Positions 35,682-43,504 of a stretch of 64,000 bases of DNA are shown piece after piece. Below the pieces are notes generated by a model. The model worked only from the letters and a program-made list of their open reading frames with translations, was not told the origin of the DNA and searched no databases. A program made the position numbers and the translations under genes. The DNA comes from Pseudomonas delhiensis (GTDB taxonomy: Bacteria > Pseudomonadota > Gammaproteobacteria > Pseudomonadales > Pseudomonadaceae), in assembly GCF_900187975.1 (NCBI RefSeq), contig NZ_FZPC01000013.1:1-64000 (forward strand), given 5' to 3'. Each line of letters begins with the position of its first letter. Position 1 is the first letter of the stretch.

Positions 35682-36374
35682 ATGCTCGACATCAGCACCT
35701 GGAACCTCAGCGTTCCCACCGACCCCAGGCCCACCGAGGTCACCACCCAGCAGATCGCCCGCGGCTACCAGAGCCACTTCTTCACCCGCAACAGCGCGCG
35801 CATGAGCTTCTGGGTGCCGGTCACCGGCTCGCACACCTCCGACAGCGTCTTCCCGCGCAGCGAACTGCGCGAGACGCTGCCCGACGGCTCCATCTACAAC
35901 TGGTACTACCGCGCCGCCGACAACGAGCTGCGCGCCACCCTGGCGGTGGAGCAGGTGCCGTCGAAGAACAAGGTGATCATCGGCCAGATCCACAGCAAGT
36001 CGCCCTACAGCAACGACGGCGAGCCGCTGGTCAAGCTGCAGTACCACTACATCCCTGGCCAGGAAAGCGGCCGCATCGAGGCCCTGGTGCGCAACCACCC
36101 CGACGATTCCGCCGTGGTCAACGTGCCCCTGCTCAACGGCGTGCAGCTGGGCGAGCGCATCACCTACAGCCTGCGCGTCACCTCCTCGGGCAACCTGGGC
36201 ATCCGCGCGCGCAGCGCCGACGGCGCGGAGAACTACTACAGCAAGGCGCTCAGCAGCACCTGGTCGAAGCAGCTGCTGTACTTCAAGGCCGGCGCCTACA
36301 TCGCCGACAACTACGGCCCCAGCGACGAGGGCGCGCGGGTGACCTTCTACCACATCAACATCGCCCACCGCTGA
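35682..36374 (+). CDS. Polysaccharide lyase family 7 (alginate lyase-like) protein
   Basis: A 230-residue beta-jelly-roll lyase. All three PL7 signatures are visible: R59-SELR63, Q102-I-H104 and Y200FKAGAY206. These carry the catalytic Gln, His and Tyr. AGAGG precedes the ATG at 35682. No signal peptide is visible, which is odd for an enzyme acting on extracellular alginate. It may be exported otherwise, or act on imported oligosaccharides. Its position between nasT and nasA matches PA1784 and has no obvious link to nitrate use. The 222 bp before it hold no clear feature. Confidence 0.9.
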   Translation: MLDISTWNLSVPTDPRPTEVTTQQIARGYQSHFFTRNSARMSFWVPVTGSHTSDSVFPRSELRETLPDGSIYNWYYRAADNELRATLAVEQVPSKNKVIIGQIHSKSPYSNDGEPLVKLQYHYIPGQESGRIEALVRNHPDDSAVVNVPLLNGVQLGERITYSLRVTSSGNLGIRARSADGAENYYSKALSSTWSKQLLYFKAGAYIADNYGPSDEGARVTFYHINIAHR

Positions 36375-36456
36375 AATCACCCGCCGGCAGGATGCCCGGG
36401 CGGGCCGCCAGGGCCTAGAATCGGCGCCTTCTTCCACCGCTTCGCGCAAGGTACCC

Positions 36457-36903
36457 ATGGCCCGCCTCGACCTGCAGTTCCCCGAGGAACTGTTCTGCTA
36501 CCAGACCCAGCTGACCGTCCGCGTCACCGACATCAACGGCGCCCGCCACCTGGGCAACGACTCCATGATCTCGATGATCTCCGAGGCCCGCGCCCGCTTC
36601 CTGTTCGACTTCGGCATCAGCGAGGGCGTCGGCGCGGACGGCATCGGCATCATCGTCACCGACCTGGCCACCACCTACCGCGCCGAGGCCCATGCCCGCG
36701 ACCGCCTGCTGTTCGAGGTGGGCGTGATGGACTTCAACAGGTACGGCGGCGACATCATCTTCCGCATCAGCCGCCCGGCCGACGGCACCCTGGTGGCCAT
36801 GGCCAAGTCCGGCTTCGTGTTCTTCGACTACCGCCAGCGCAAGGTGGTGCCCATGCCCGAAGCCATGCGCACGGCCTTCCCGGCGTTCAACCGGGTGGAC
36901 TGA
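36457..36903 (+). CDS. Hotdog-fold thioesterase-like protein
   Basis: A 148-residue protein with 4-hydroxybenzoyl-CoA thioesterase-like layout. A beta strand with RVTDINGARHLGNDSMISMI (about 22-41, substituting for the usual DTDxxGHVNN) precedes the long central helix and the remaining strands (AEAHARDRLLFEVGVMDFNR). The usual catalytic Asp of the family lies in RVTDING. Substrate unknown. It lies between the lyase and the nasA promoter and is probably monocistronic. Confidence 0.78.
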   Translation: MARLDLQFPEELFCYQTQLTVRVTDINGARHLGNDSMISMISEARARFLFDFGISEGVGADGIGIIVTDLATTYRAEAHARDRLLFEVGVMDFNRYGGDIIFRISRPADGTLVAMAKSGFVFFDYRQRKVVPMPEAMRTAFPAFNRVD

Positions 36904-37005
36904 GCGCCCCATCGGCGGGCACCGGGCCCGCCCCGGCGCCCCCTTCTGGTTCGCCCGCGCGCCGGGCGGCCGGCCAGGTACCCGATTCCACGCCACTTGC
37001 GCGGT

Positions 37006-37021
37006 TGGCCCGGCCCTTGCT
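37006..37021 (+). promoter_or_regulatory. Sigma-54 promoter of nasA
   Basis: TGGCCCGGCCCTTGCT gives GG-N10-GC and a good TTGCT -12 element. One mismatch to the -24 consensus (TGGCCC for TGGCAC). It is located 18 bp before the first leader hairpin. Confidence 0.75.
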
Positions 37022-37038
37022 GGGGCCCCTGCGGTGGC

Positions 37039-37122
37039 GATCAACGGCGATCCCCCATTCACACGACAAAGGCGTCGCATCCGCACCTGCCCCCTGGGTA
37101 GTGCGCGGAGCGACGCCTTTTT
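37039..37122 (+). promoter_or_regulatory. nasA leader: two ANTAR-type hairpins and overlapping terminator
   Basis: Hairpin 1 is GATC-AACGGC-GATC (37039-37052). Hairpin 2 is CGAC-AAAGGC-GTCG (37064-37077). Both loops are hexamers with A1 and G4, the NasT recognition rule. Hairpin 2 overlaps the 5' arm of the terminator AAAGGCGTCGC ... GCGACGCCTTTTT (37068-37122), so the two folds are mutually exclusive. NasT binding would therefore block termination and allow nasA expression when nitrate is present. Confidence 0.85.
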
Positions 37123-37225
37123 CGTTTCACCCCGGCGCAGGGGTGTGCGGGACCTGAACGAGACGCGCGACCGCCGCTGATGGCGGCGCCACGACCCCCT
37201 CTACCGTTGCTGACGAGGTACCCCC

Positions 37226-38437
37226 ATGAACACCAGCTTCTGGAAAGCCGGCCACGCGCCGACGCTGTTCGCCGCCTTCCTCTACTTCGACCTGAGCTTC
37301 ATGGTCTGGTACCTGCTCGGCCCGCTGGCCGTGCAGATCGCCGCCGACCTGCAGCTGACCACCCAGCAGCGCGCCCTGATGGTCGCCACGCCGATCCTCT
37401 CCGGCGCCCTGCTGCGCTTCGTCATGGGCCTGCTGGCCGACCGCTGGTCGCCCAGGCGCGCCGGCCTGTTCGGCCAGGTGATCGTCATCGCCAGCCTCGC
37501 CGGAGCCTGGAGCCTGGGCATCCACAACCTGGAGCAGGCGCTGCTGCTGGGCGTGCTACTGGGCATGGCCGGCGCCTCCTTCGCCGTGGCCCTGCCGCTG
37601 GCCTCGCAGTGGTACCCGCCGCAGCACCAGGGCAAGGCCATGGGCATCGCCGGCGCGGGCAACTCCGGCACCGTGTTCGCCGCGCTGTTCGCCCCGCTGC
37701 TGGCCGCCGCCTTCGGCTGGCAGAACGTCTTCGGCTTCGCCCTGATCCCGCTGCTGCTGACCCTGGCGGTGTTCGCCCTGCTCGCCCGCAACGCCCCCGA
37801 GCGCCCCGCGCCCAAGGCCCTGGGCGACTACCTCAAGGCCCTGGGCGACCGCGACAGCTGGTGGTTCATGTTCTTCTACAGCGTGACCTTCGGCGGCTTC
37901 CTCGGCCTGGCCGCCACCCTGCCCGGCTACTTCCACGACCAGTACGGCCTGGACCCGGTCACCGCCGGCTACTACACCGCCGCCTGCGTCTTCGCCGGCA
38001 GCCTGATGCGCCCGCTGGGCGGCGCCCTGGCCGACCGCATCGGCGGCATCCGCAGCCTGCTGGCGATGTACACGGTGGCCTCGGTATGCATCGCCGCGGT
38101 CGGCTTCCACCTGCCCAGCGCGGTGGCCGCCCTGGCCCTCTTCGTCGCCGCCATGCTCAGCCTGGGCGCCGGCAACGGCGCGGTGTTCCAGCTGGTGCCG
38201 CAGCGCTTCCGCCAGAGCATCGGGGTGATGACCGGGCTGATCGGCATGGCCGGCGGCATCGGCGGCTTCTGCCTGACCGCCGGCCTGGGCGCCGTCAAGC
38301 AGGCCAGCGGCGACTACCAGCTGGGCCTATGGCTGTTCGCCGCCCTCGGCGTGCTGGCCTGGTTCGGCCTGCACGGCGTCAAGCGGCGCTGGCGCACCAC
38401 CTGGGGTAGCGCCGCGGTGACTGCGGCGCGGGTGTGA
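37226..38437 (+). CDS. nasA: Nitrate/nitrite MFS transporter NasA (NarK/NrtP type)
   Basis: A 403-residue transporter with about twelve hydrophobic segments and no signal peptide. MAGASFAVALPLASQWYPPQ and GNGAVFQLVPQRFRQSIGVM, and the paired GNSGTVFAALF/GMAGGIGG regions, match the nitrate-signature motifs of the NNP family. The ATG at 37226 follows GAGG. It takes up nitrate for the reductase encoded downstream. Expression is probably controlled by sigma-54 and NasT antitermination in its 200-bp leader. It corresponds to PA1783. Confidence 0.94.
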   Translation: MNTSFWKAGHAPTLFAAFLYFDLSFMVWYLLGPLAVQIAADLQLTTQQRALMVATPILSGALLRFVMGLLADRWSPRRAGLFGQVIVIASLAGAWSLGIHNLEQALLLGVLLGMAGASFAVALPLASQWYPPQHQGKAMGIAGAGNSGTVFAALFAPLLAAAFGWQNVFGFALIPLLLTLAVFALLARNAPERPAPKALGDYLKALGDRDSWWFMFFYSVTFGGFLGLAATLPGYFHDQYGLDPVTAGYYTAACVFAGSLMRPLGGALADRIGGIRSLLAMYTVASVCIAAVGFHLPSAVAALALFVAAMLSLGAGNGAVFQLVPQRFRQSIGVMTGLIGMAGGIGGFCLTAGLGAVKQASGDYQLGLWLFAALGVLAWFGLHGVKRRWRTTWGSAAVTAARV

Positions 38438-38454
38438 CGGAGAAAGGCTCCTAC

Positions 38455-38750
38455 GACCGTGCTTCCCTGGAATTGTAGGAGCGGGCCCTGCCCGCGAATC
38501 GCGCGCAGGGCGCGCTCCTACAGGGGAATGGCGTGGGCGGGAAAGCGTAGGAGCGGACTCCGTCCGCGATTCGCCGTCGTTGAAAACGGCGGACCGGGAA
38601 TGACGAGGTGAAAGGATGATGCCGATCCCCCGGGCCACTCCGAACGGCCCCCTCTCCCTCTGGGAGAGGGCTGGGGGTGAGGGCGCGGAGTCAACCTGAT
38701 TCACCGCAGCCCAACCCCCTTCGCGAGCAAGCTCGCTCCTACGAAGAGCC
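38455..38750. repeat. Repeat cluster between nasA and the PP2C-kinase gene
   Basis: Contains a GTAGGAGCGGGCCCTGCCCG doublet (about 38476-38523), a GTAGGAGCGGACTCCGTCCG element (about 38548-38573), a CCCTCTCCCTCTGGGAGAGG repeat (about 38649-38683) and a half REP TTCGCGAGCAAGCTCGCTCC (38720-38739). The half REP ends 15 bp before the next start codon and thus lies in that gene's mRNA leader. Confidence 0.75.
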
Positions 38751-38754
38751 CCCC

Positions 38755-40428
38755 ATGACACTGCAACTGACCATCGCCCAGGCCAGCGCCACCGGCCCGC
38801 GGGCGGAGAACCAGGACGCCCTGCGGGTGGTCACCCCGCCGGCCGACCTGGCCGCCAGCAAAGGCCACCTGTTCGCCCTCGCCGACGGCGTCAGCCAGTG
38901 CGCCGATGGCGGCCTGGCCGCGCGCCTGACCGTGCAGGCGCTGGCCAACGACTACTACGCCACCCCGGAGACCTGGGCCGTCGCCCAGGCCCTGGACCGC
39001 CTGTTGCTGTCGCAGAACCGCTGGCTGCAGGCCAACGGCGGCGGCCAGCCGCTGCTCACCACCCTCACCGCGCTGGTGCTGCGCGGGCGGCGCTTCACCC
39101 TCGCCCACGTCGGCGACTGCCGGCTGTACCGCTGGCGCGACGGCGCGCTGGAATGCCTGACCGCGGACCACGTCTGGGAGCAGCCGGGCATGCAGCACGT
39201 GCTCAAGCGCGCCCTGGGCCTGGACCAGCACCTGGTGGTGGACTACCGCGACGGCGAGCTGAGCGGCGGCGAGAGCTTCCTGCTGGCCAGCGACGGCGTC
39301 TGGGCCACCCTGGGCGACGCCGGCATCCGCCGCATCCTCGGCGACGCCCGCGAGCCGCGCGGCGCCGCCGAGGCCCTGGTCAAGGCCGCGCACCTGGCCG
39401 GCAGCCAGGACAACGCCAGCGCCCTGCTGGTGCGCGTCGACGCCCTGCCCGCCAGCGGCCTGGGCGACACCCTGGCGCAACTGGAGCACTGGCCGCTGCC
39501 GCCGGAACTGCGCGCCGGCCAGGCGTTCGAGGGCTGGCAGGTCGAGGGCCGCCTGGCGCAGTCGCGGCAGTCGCTGATCTACCGGGTGCGCGACGCCCAG
39601 CAGCGCCCCTGGCTGCTGAAGACGCTGCCGCCGGCGCTGCACGACGACCCGCGGGCCAGCCAGGCGCTGCTGCTGGAGGAATGGTTCCTGCGCCGCGTGC
39701 AGGGCCGCCACTTCCCCGAGCTGCACGGCCTGCCGCAGCGCCAGCACCTGTACTACCTGATGCGCGAGTACCCCGGGCAGACCCTGGCCGAGCGCCTGGG
39801 CCAGGGGCGCCTGCCGCTGGCCGAATGGCTGTCCCTGGCGCCGCGCCTGTTGCGCGCCCTGGGCCAGCTGCACCGGCGCAACATCCTGCACCGCGACATC
39901 AAGCCGGAGAACCTGCACCTGGGCGAGGATGGCGAGCTGCGCCTGCTGGACTTCGGCCTGGCCTACTGCCCGGGCCTGTCCGGCGACGAGGCCCACCAGT
40001 TGCCCGGCACGCCCTCCTACCTGGCCCCGGAAAGCTTCCAGGGCGTGGCCCCGGCGCCGGGCCAGGACCTCTACGCCGCCGGCGTGACGCTCTACCGCCT
40101 GCTCTGCGAGCGCTACCCCTACGGCGAGATCGAGGCCTTCCAGCACCCGCGCTTCGCCACCCCCACGCCGGCCAGCCGCTACCGCCCCGACCTGCCCGCC
40201 TGGCTCGACGCCTGGCTGCTGCGCGCCGTGGCCGCCGACCCGGCGCAGCGCTTCGAGACCGCCGAGGAAGCCCTGCTGGCCCTGGAGCAGGGGGAGCGCC
40301 AGGCCGGCCTCGGCCAGCGCCCGCGCGCCCTGCTGGCGCGCAACCCGCTGGGCTTCTGGCGCGGCCTGGCGCTGGCCTCGCTGCTGCTCAACCTGCTGTT
40401 GCTGGCGTGGCTGCTGCACCGCCCCTGA
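38755..40428 (+). CDS. PP2C phosphatase / Ser-Thr protein kinase fusion, tail-anchored
   Basis: A 557-residue two-domain protein. Residues 1 to about 235 are a PP2C-type phosphatase with metal-binding D44-G, D180-G and D219 (QDN). Residues about 258-530 are a Hanks-type kinase with Lys289, H379RDIKPEN385 and D399FG. A single membrane helix (about 533-553, GLALASLLLNLLLLAWLL) ends the protein, so both domains face the cytoplasm. A phosphatase and kinase in one chain can run opposite reactions on one target. It sits between nasA and nirB like PA1782. Its targets are unknown, though nitrogen control is plausible. Ribosome binding site is weak and next to a REP. Confidence 0.92.
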   Translation: MTLQLTIAQASATGPRAENQDALRVVTPPADLAASKGHLFALADGVSQCADGGLAARLTVQALANDYYATPETWAVAQALDRLLLSQNRWLQANGGGQPLLTTLTALVLRGRRFTLAHVGDCRLYRWRDGALECLTADHVWEQPGMQHVLKRALGLDQHLVVDYRDGELSGGESFLLASDGVWATLGDAGIRRILGDAREPRGAAEALVKAAHLAGSQDNASALLVRVDALPASGLGDTLAQLEHWPLPPELRAGQAFEGWQVEGRLAQSRQSLIYRVRDAQQRPWLLKTLPPALHDDPRASQALLLEEWFLRRVQGRHFPELHGLPQRQHLYYLMREYPGQTLAERLGQGRLPLAEWLSLAPRLLRALGQLHRRNILHRDIKPENLHLGEDGELRLLDFGLAYCPGLSGDEAHQLPGTPSYLAPESFQGVAPAPGQDLYAAGVTLYRLLCERYPYGEIEAFQHPRFATPTPASRYRPDLPAWLDAWLLRAVAADPAQRFETAEEALLALEQGERQAGLGQRPRALLARNPLGFWRGLALASLLLNLLLLAWLLHRP

Positions 40429-40521
40429 GCACGCACCAGTTCGAGCCGCCCGCGCCTCATCGCGGTGCAGGAAACCCCCGCCGCAGCCTGGAACCCCCAG
40501 GAAATCCGGCCTCCGGCAACC

Positions 40522-40537
40522 TGGCACGGCACCTGCA
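40522..40537 (+). promoter_or_regulatory. Sigma-54 promoter of nirB operon
   Basis: TGGCACGGCACCTGCA has the full TGGCAC -24 element and GG-N10-GC spacing. It lies 33 bp before the first leader hairpin and about 146 bp before the nirB ATG. Confidence 0.8.
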
Positions 40538-40569
40538 AAGGCACTGGCAACAATCTACAAAAGCGCGTC

Positions 40570-40655
40570 CCTCAACGAAGAGGCTCGCACTTCCCGATCG
40601 ATCGGGACTTGGACAAAGGCGTCCTCGCCGGGCAACCGGCGGGACGCCTTTTTTG
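40570..40655 (+). promoter_or_regulatory. nirB leader: ANTAR-type hairpins and overlapping terminator
   Basis: Three hexaloop hairpins with A1/G4 are readable: CCTC-AACGAA-GAGG (40570-40583), CCCG-ATCGAT-CGGG (40593-40606) and GGAC-AAAGGC-GTCC (40611-40624). The last overlaps the 5' arm of the terminator AAAGGCGTCC ... GGGACGCCTTTTTT (40615-40654) and has the same AAAGGC loop as nasA hairpin 2. NasT would bind a hairpin pair and prevent termination. Antitermination of nirBD-nasC-cobA is established in P. aeruginosa. Confidence 0.88.
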
Positions 40656-40682
40656 TTTTCCGCGATTCCTGGAGCCACTCCC

Positions 40683-43133
40683 ATGAAGAAGCTCAAGCTC
40701 GTCCTGATCGGCAACGGCATGGCCGGTATCCGCACCCTCGAGGAACTGCTGAAGATCGCGCCGGACCTCTACGAGATCACCGTGTTCGGCGCCGAGCCCC
40801 ACCCCAACTACAACCGCATCCTGCTCTCGCCGGTGCTGGCGGGGGAGCAGACCTTCGAGGACATCGTCCTCAACGACCTCAACTGGTACGCCGACAACGG
40901 CATCCGCCTGCTGCTCGACCGCAAGGTGGTGAAGATCGACCGCCGCCTGCGCAAGGTCTTCGCCGCCGACGGCAGCGAGGCCGAGTACGACCGCCTGGTG
41001 ATCGCCACCGGCTCCAACCCCTTCATCCTGCCGGTGCCGGGCAACCGCCTGGAGGGCGTGATCGGCTACCGCGACATCGCCGACACCCAGGCGATGATCG
41101 AGACGGCGAAAACCCACAGCCACGCCGTGGTCATCGGCGGCGGCCTGCTCGGCCTGGAGGCGGCCAACGGCCTCAAGCAGCGCGGCATGGAAGTCACCGT
41201 GGTGCACCTGTCCGACTGGCTGCTGGAACGCCAGCTCGACCGCACCGCCGGCAAGCTGCTGCAGTCGGCCCTGGAGGCGCGCGGCATCCGCTTCCGCCTG
41301 AACACCGTCACCGACGAGCTGGTGGACAACGGCGACGGCCGCGTCTGCGCCGTGCAGTTCAAGGACGGCGACGTGGTGGCCGCCGACCTGGTGGTGATGG
41401 CCGCCGGCATCCGCCCCAACACCGAGCTGGCGGAAAGCGCCGGCATCCCCTGCAACCGCGGCATCCTGGTCAACGACACCCTGCAGACCTACGACCCGCG
41501 CATCTACGCCATCGGCGAATGCGCCAGCCACCGCGGCATCGCCTACGGCCTGGTGGCGCCGCTGTTCGAGCAGGCCAAGGTCTGCGCCAACCACCTGGCC
41601 CAGTTCGGCTTCGCCAGCTACAAGGGCTCGGTGGTCTCCACCAAGCTCAAGGTCACCGGCATCGACCTGTTCTCCGCCGGCGACTTCATGGGCGGCGAAG
41701 GCACCGAGACCATCACCCTCTCCGACCCCATCGGCGGCGTCTACAAGAAGCTGGTGATCAAGGACGACGTGCTGGTCGGCGCCTGCCTGTACGGCGACAC
41801 CGCCGACGGCGGCTGGTACTTCCGGCAGATCCGCGAGAACCACAACGTGGCGCAGGTCCGCGACCACCTGATGTTCGGCGAGAGCAGCCTGGGCGACGCC
41901 GGCCACCAGGGCCAGAGCAGCGCCGCGAGCATGCCCGACAGCGCCGAGGTGTGCGGCTGCAACGGCGTGTGCAAGGGCACCATCGTCAAGGCCATCCAGG
42001 AGAACGGCCTGTTCAGCGTCGACGAGGTGAAGAAGCACACCAAGGCGGCCAGCAGCTGCGGCTCCTGCGCCGGGCTGGTGGAGCAGATACTCATCAGCAC
42101 CGTGGGCGGCGCGGCGGACGTCAAGCCCAAGAGCGAGAAGGCCATCTGCGGCTGCAGCGAGCTCAACCACGGCCAGGTGCGCAAGGCCATCCGCGAGCAC
42201 CACCTGACCTCCATGGCCGAGGCCATGCGCTTCATGGACTGGAGCACGCCCAACGGCTGCGCCACCTGCCGCCCGGCGCTGAACTACTACCTGATCTCCA
42301 CCTGGCCGGGCGAGGCGAAGGACGATCCGCAGTCGCGGCTGATCAACGAGCGCGCCCACGCCAACATCCAGAAGGACGGCACCTACTCGGTGGTGCCGCG
42401 CATGTGGGGCGGCGTGACCAACCCGGCCGAGCTGCGGCGCATCGCCGACGTCGCCGACAAGTACCGGGTGCCCATGGTCAAGGTCACCGGCGGCCAGCGC
42501 ATCGACCTGCTGGGGGTGAGGAAGGAAGACCTGCCGGCGATCTGGAAGGACCTCGACATGCCCTCCGGCCACGCCTACGGCAAGTCCATCCGCACCGTGA
42601 AGACCTGCGTGGGCAGCGAGTTCTGCCGCTTCGGCACGCAGAACTCCACCCAGCTGGGCATCGACCTGGAGCACGACCTGTTCAACATGTGGTCGCCGCA
42701 CAAGGTCAAGCTGGCCGTCTCCGGCTGCCCGCGCAACTGCGCCGAGGCCGGCATCAAGGACATCGGCATCATCGGCGTGGACTCCGGCTGGGAGCTGTAC
42801 ATCGGCGGCAACGGCGGCATCAAGACCGAGGTGGCGGAGTTCTTCGTCAAGCTCAAGAGCGCCGACGAGGTCCGCGAGTACAGCGGCGCCTTCCTCCAGC
42901 TGTACCGCGAGGAAGCCTTCTACCTGGAGCGCACCGTGCACTACCTGCAGCGCGTGGGCATGGAGCACATCAGGAAGGCCGTGCTGGAGGACGCCGAGAA
43001 CCGCAAGGCGCTCAACGCCCGCCTGCAGTACGCCCTGTCGCTGGAACAGGACCCCTGGCAGCAGCGCATCGAGCAGCCGCAGCTGAAGAAGGAATTCGAG
43101 CGCATCGCGCTCAAGCAACTGGAAACGGCCTGA
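40683..43133 (+). CDS. nirB: Assimilatory nitrite reductase large subunit
   Basis: An 816-residue NAD(P)H-dependent nitrite reductase that makes ammonium. In order it has a FAD/NAD-binding half (VLIGNGMAGIRTLEELLKIA, then IGGGLLGLEAANGLK) and a BFD-like [2Fe-2S] segment (CGCNGVCKG ... SSCGSCAG, about 421-465). The siroheme/[4Fe-4S] half follows, with ligand cysteines in VGSEFCRFGTQNS and VSGCPRNCAEAGI. A second BFD-like region (CGCSELNHG ... GCATCRPAL) is present. It needs siroheme, whose first committed step is made by cobA in the same operon. The ATG at 40683 follows TGGAG. Confidence 0.97.
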   Translation: MKKLKLVLIGNGMAGIRTLEELLKIAPDLYEITVFGAEPHPNYNRILLSPVLAGEQTFEDIVLNDLNWYADNGIRLLLDRKVVKIDRRLRKVFAADGSEAEYDRLVIATGSNPFILPVPGNRLEGVIGYRDIADTQAMIETAKTHSHAVVIGGGLLGLEAANGLKQRGMEVTVVHLSDWLLERQLDRTAGKLLQSALEARGIRFRLNTVTDELVDNGDGRVCAVQFKDGDVVAADLVVMAAGIRPNTELAESAGIPCNRGILVNDTLQTYDPRIYAIGECASHRGIAYGLVAPLFEQAKVCANHLAQFGFASYKGSVVSTKLKVTGIDLFSAGDFMGGEGTETITLSDPIGGVYKKLVIKDDVLVGACLYGDTADGGWYFRQIRENHNVAQVRDHLMFGESSLGDAGHQGQSSAASMPDSAEVCGCNGVCKGTIVKAIQENGLFSVDEVKKHTKAASSCGSCAGLVEQILISTVGGAADVKPKSEKAICGCSELNHGQVRKAIREHHLTSMAEAMRFMDWSTPNGCATCRPALNYYLISTWPGEAKDDPQSRLINERAHANIQKDGTYSVVPRMWGGVTNPAELRRIADVADKYRVPMVKVTGGQRIDLLGVRKEDLPAIWKDLDMPSGHAYGKSIRTVKTCVGSEFCRFGTQNSTQLGIDLEHDLFNMWSPHKVKLAVSGCPRNCAEAGIKDIGIIGVDSGWELYIGGNGGIKTEVAEFFVKLKSADEVREYSGAFLQLYREEAFYLERTVHYLQRVGMEHIRKAVLEDAENRKALNARLQYALSLEQDPWQQRIEQPQLKKEFERIALKQLETA

Positions 43134-43152
43134 CCGCCCTCGGGAGAACAGC

Positions 43153-43479
43153 ATGAACTGGCAAGACATCTGCGCCCTGGAAGACATCCAGCCGCTGGGC
43201 TCGCGCGTGATCGCCGGCCCGCGCGGCGACATCGCCCTGTTCCGCACCGCCGACGACGAGGTCTTCGCCCTCGACGACCGCTGCCCGCACAAGGGCGGGC
43301 CGCTGTCCCAGGGCCTGATCTTCGGCAAGCGGGTGGCCTGCCCGCTGCACAACTGGCAGATCGAGCTGGACAGCGGCAACGCCGTGGCCCCCGACGTCGG
43401 CTGCGCCCACCGCCACCCGGTGAAGGTGGAGAACGGCCGCGTACTGCTGGCCCTGAAAGACCTGGCCGCCTGCGCCTGA
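43153..43479 (+). CDS. nirD: Nitrite reductase small subunit (Rieske-like)
   Basis: A 108-residue NirD with a Rieske-type fold: CPHKGGPLSQG (about 41-51) and CPLHNWQIEL (about 60-69) keep the Cys-X-His and Cys-X2-His spacing. It pairs with NirB. The start lies 19 bp after the nirB stop with GGGAGAAC before it. Second gene of nirBD-nasC-cobA. Confidence 0.95.
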   Translation: MNWQDICALEDIQPLGSRVIAGPRGDIALFRTADDEVFALDDRCPHKGGPLSQGLIFGKRVACPLHNWQIELDSGNAVAPDVGCAHRHPVKVENGRVLLALKDLAACA

Positions 43480-43504
43480 AGCGGCCGCGACACGGGAGAG
43501 CCCC

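Noticed and set aside
40572-43493. 973-codon minus-strand frame opposite nirB
   Set aside because: Antisense shadow of nirBD, with no domain, start site or promoter evidence.
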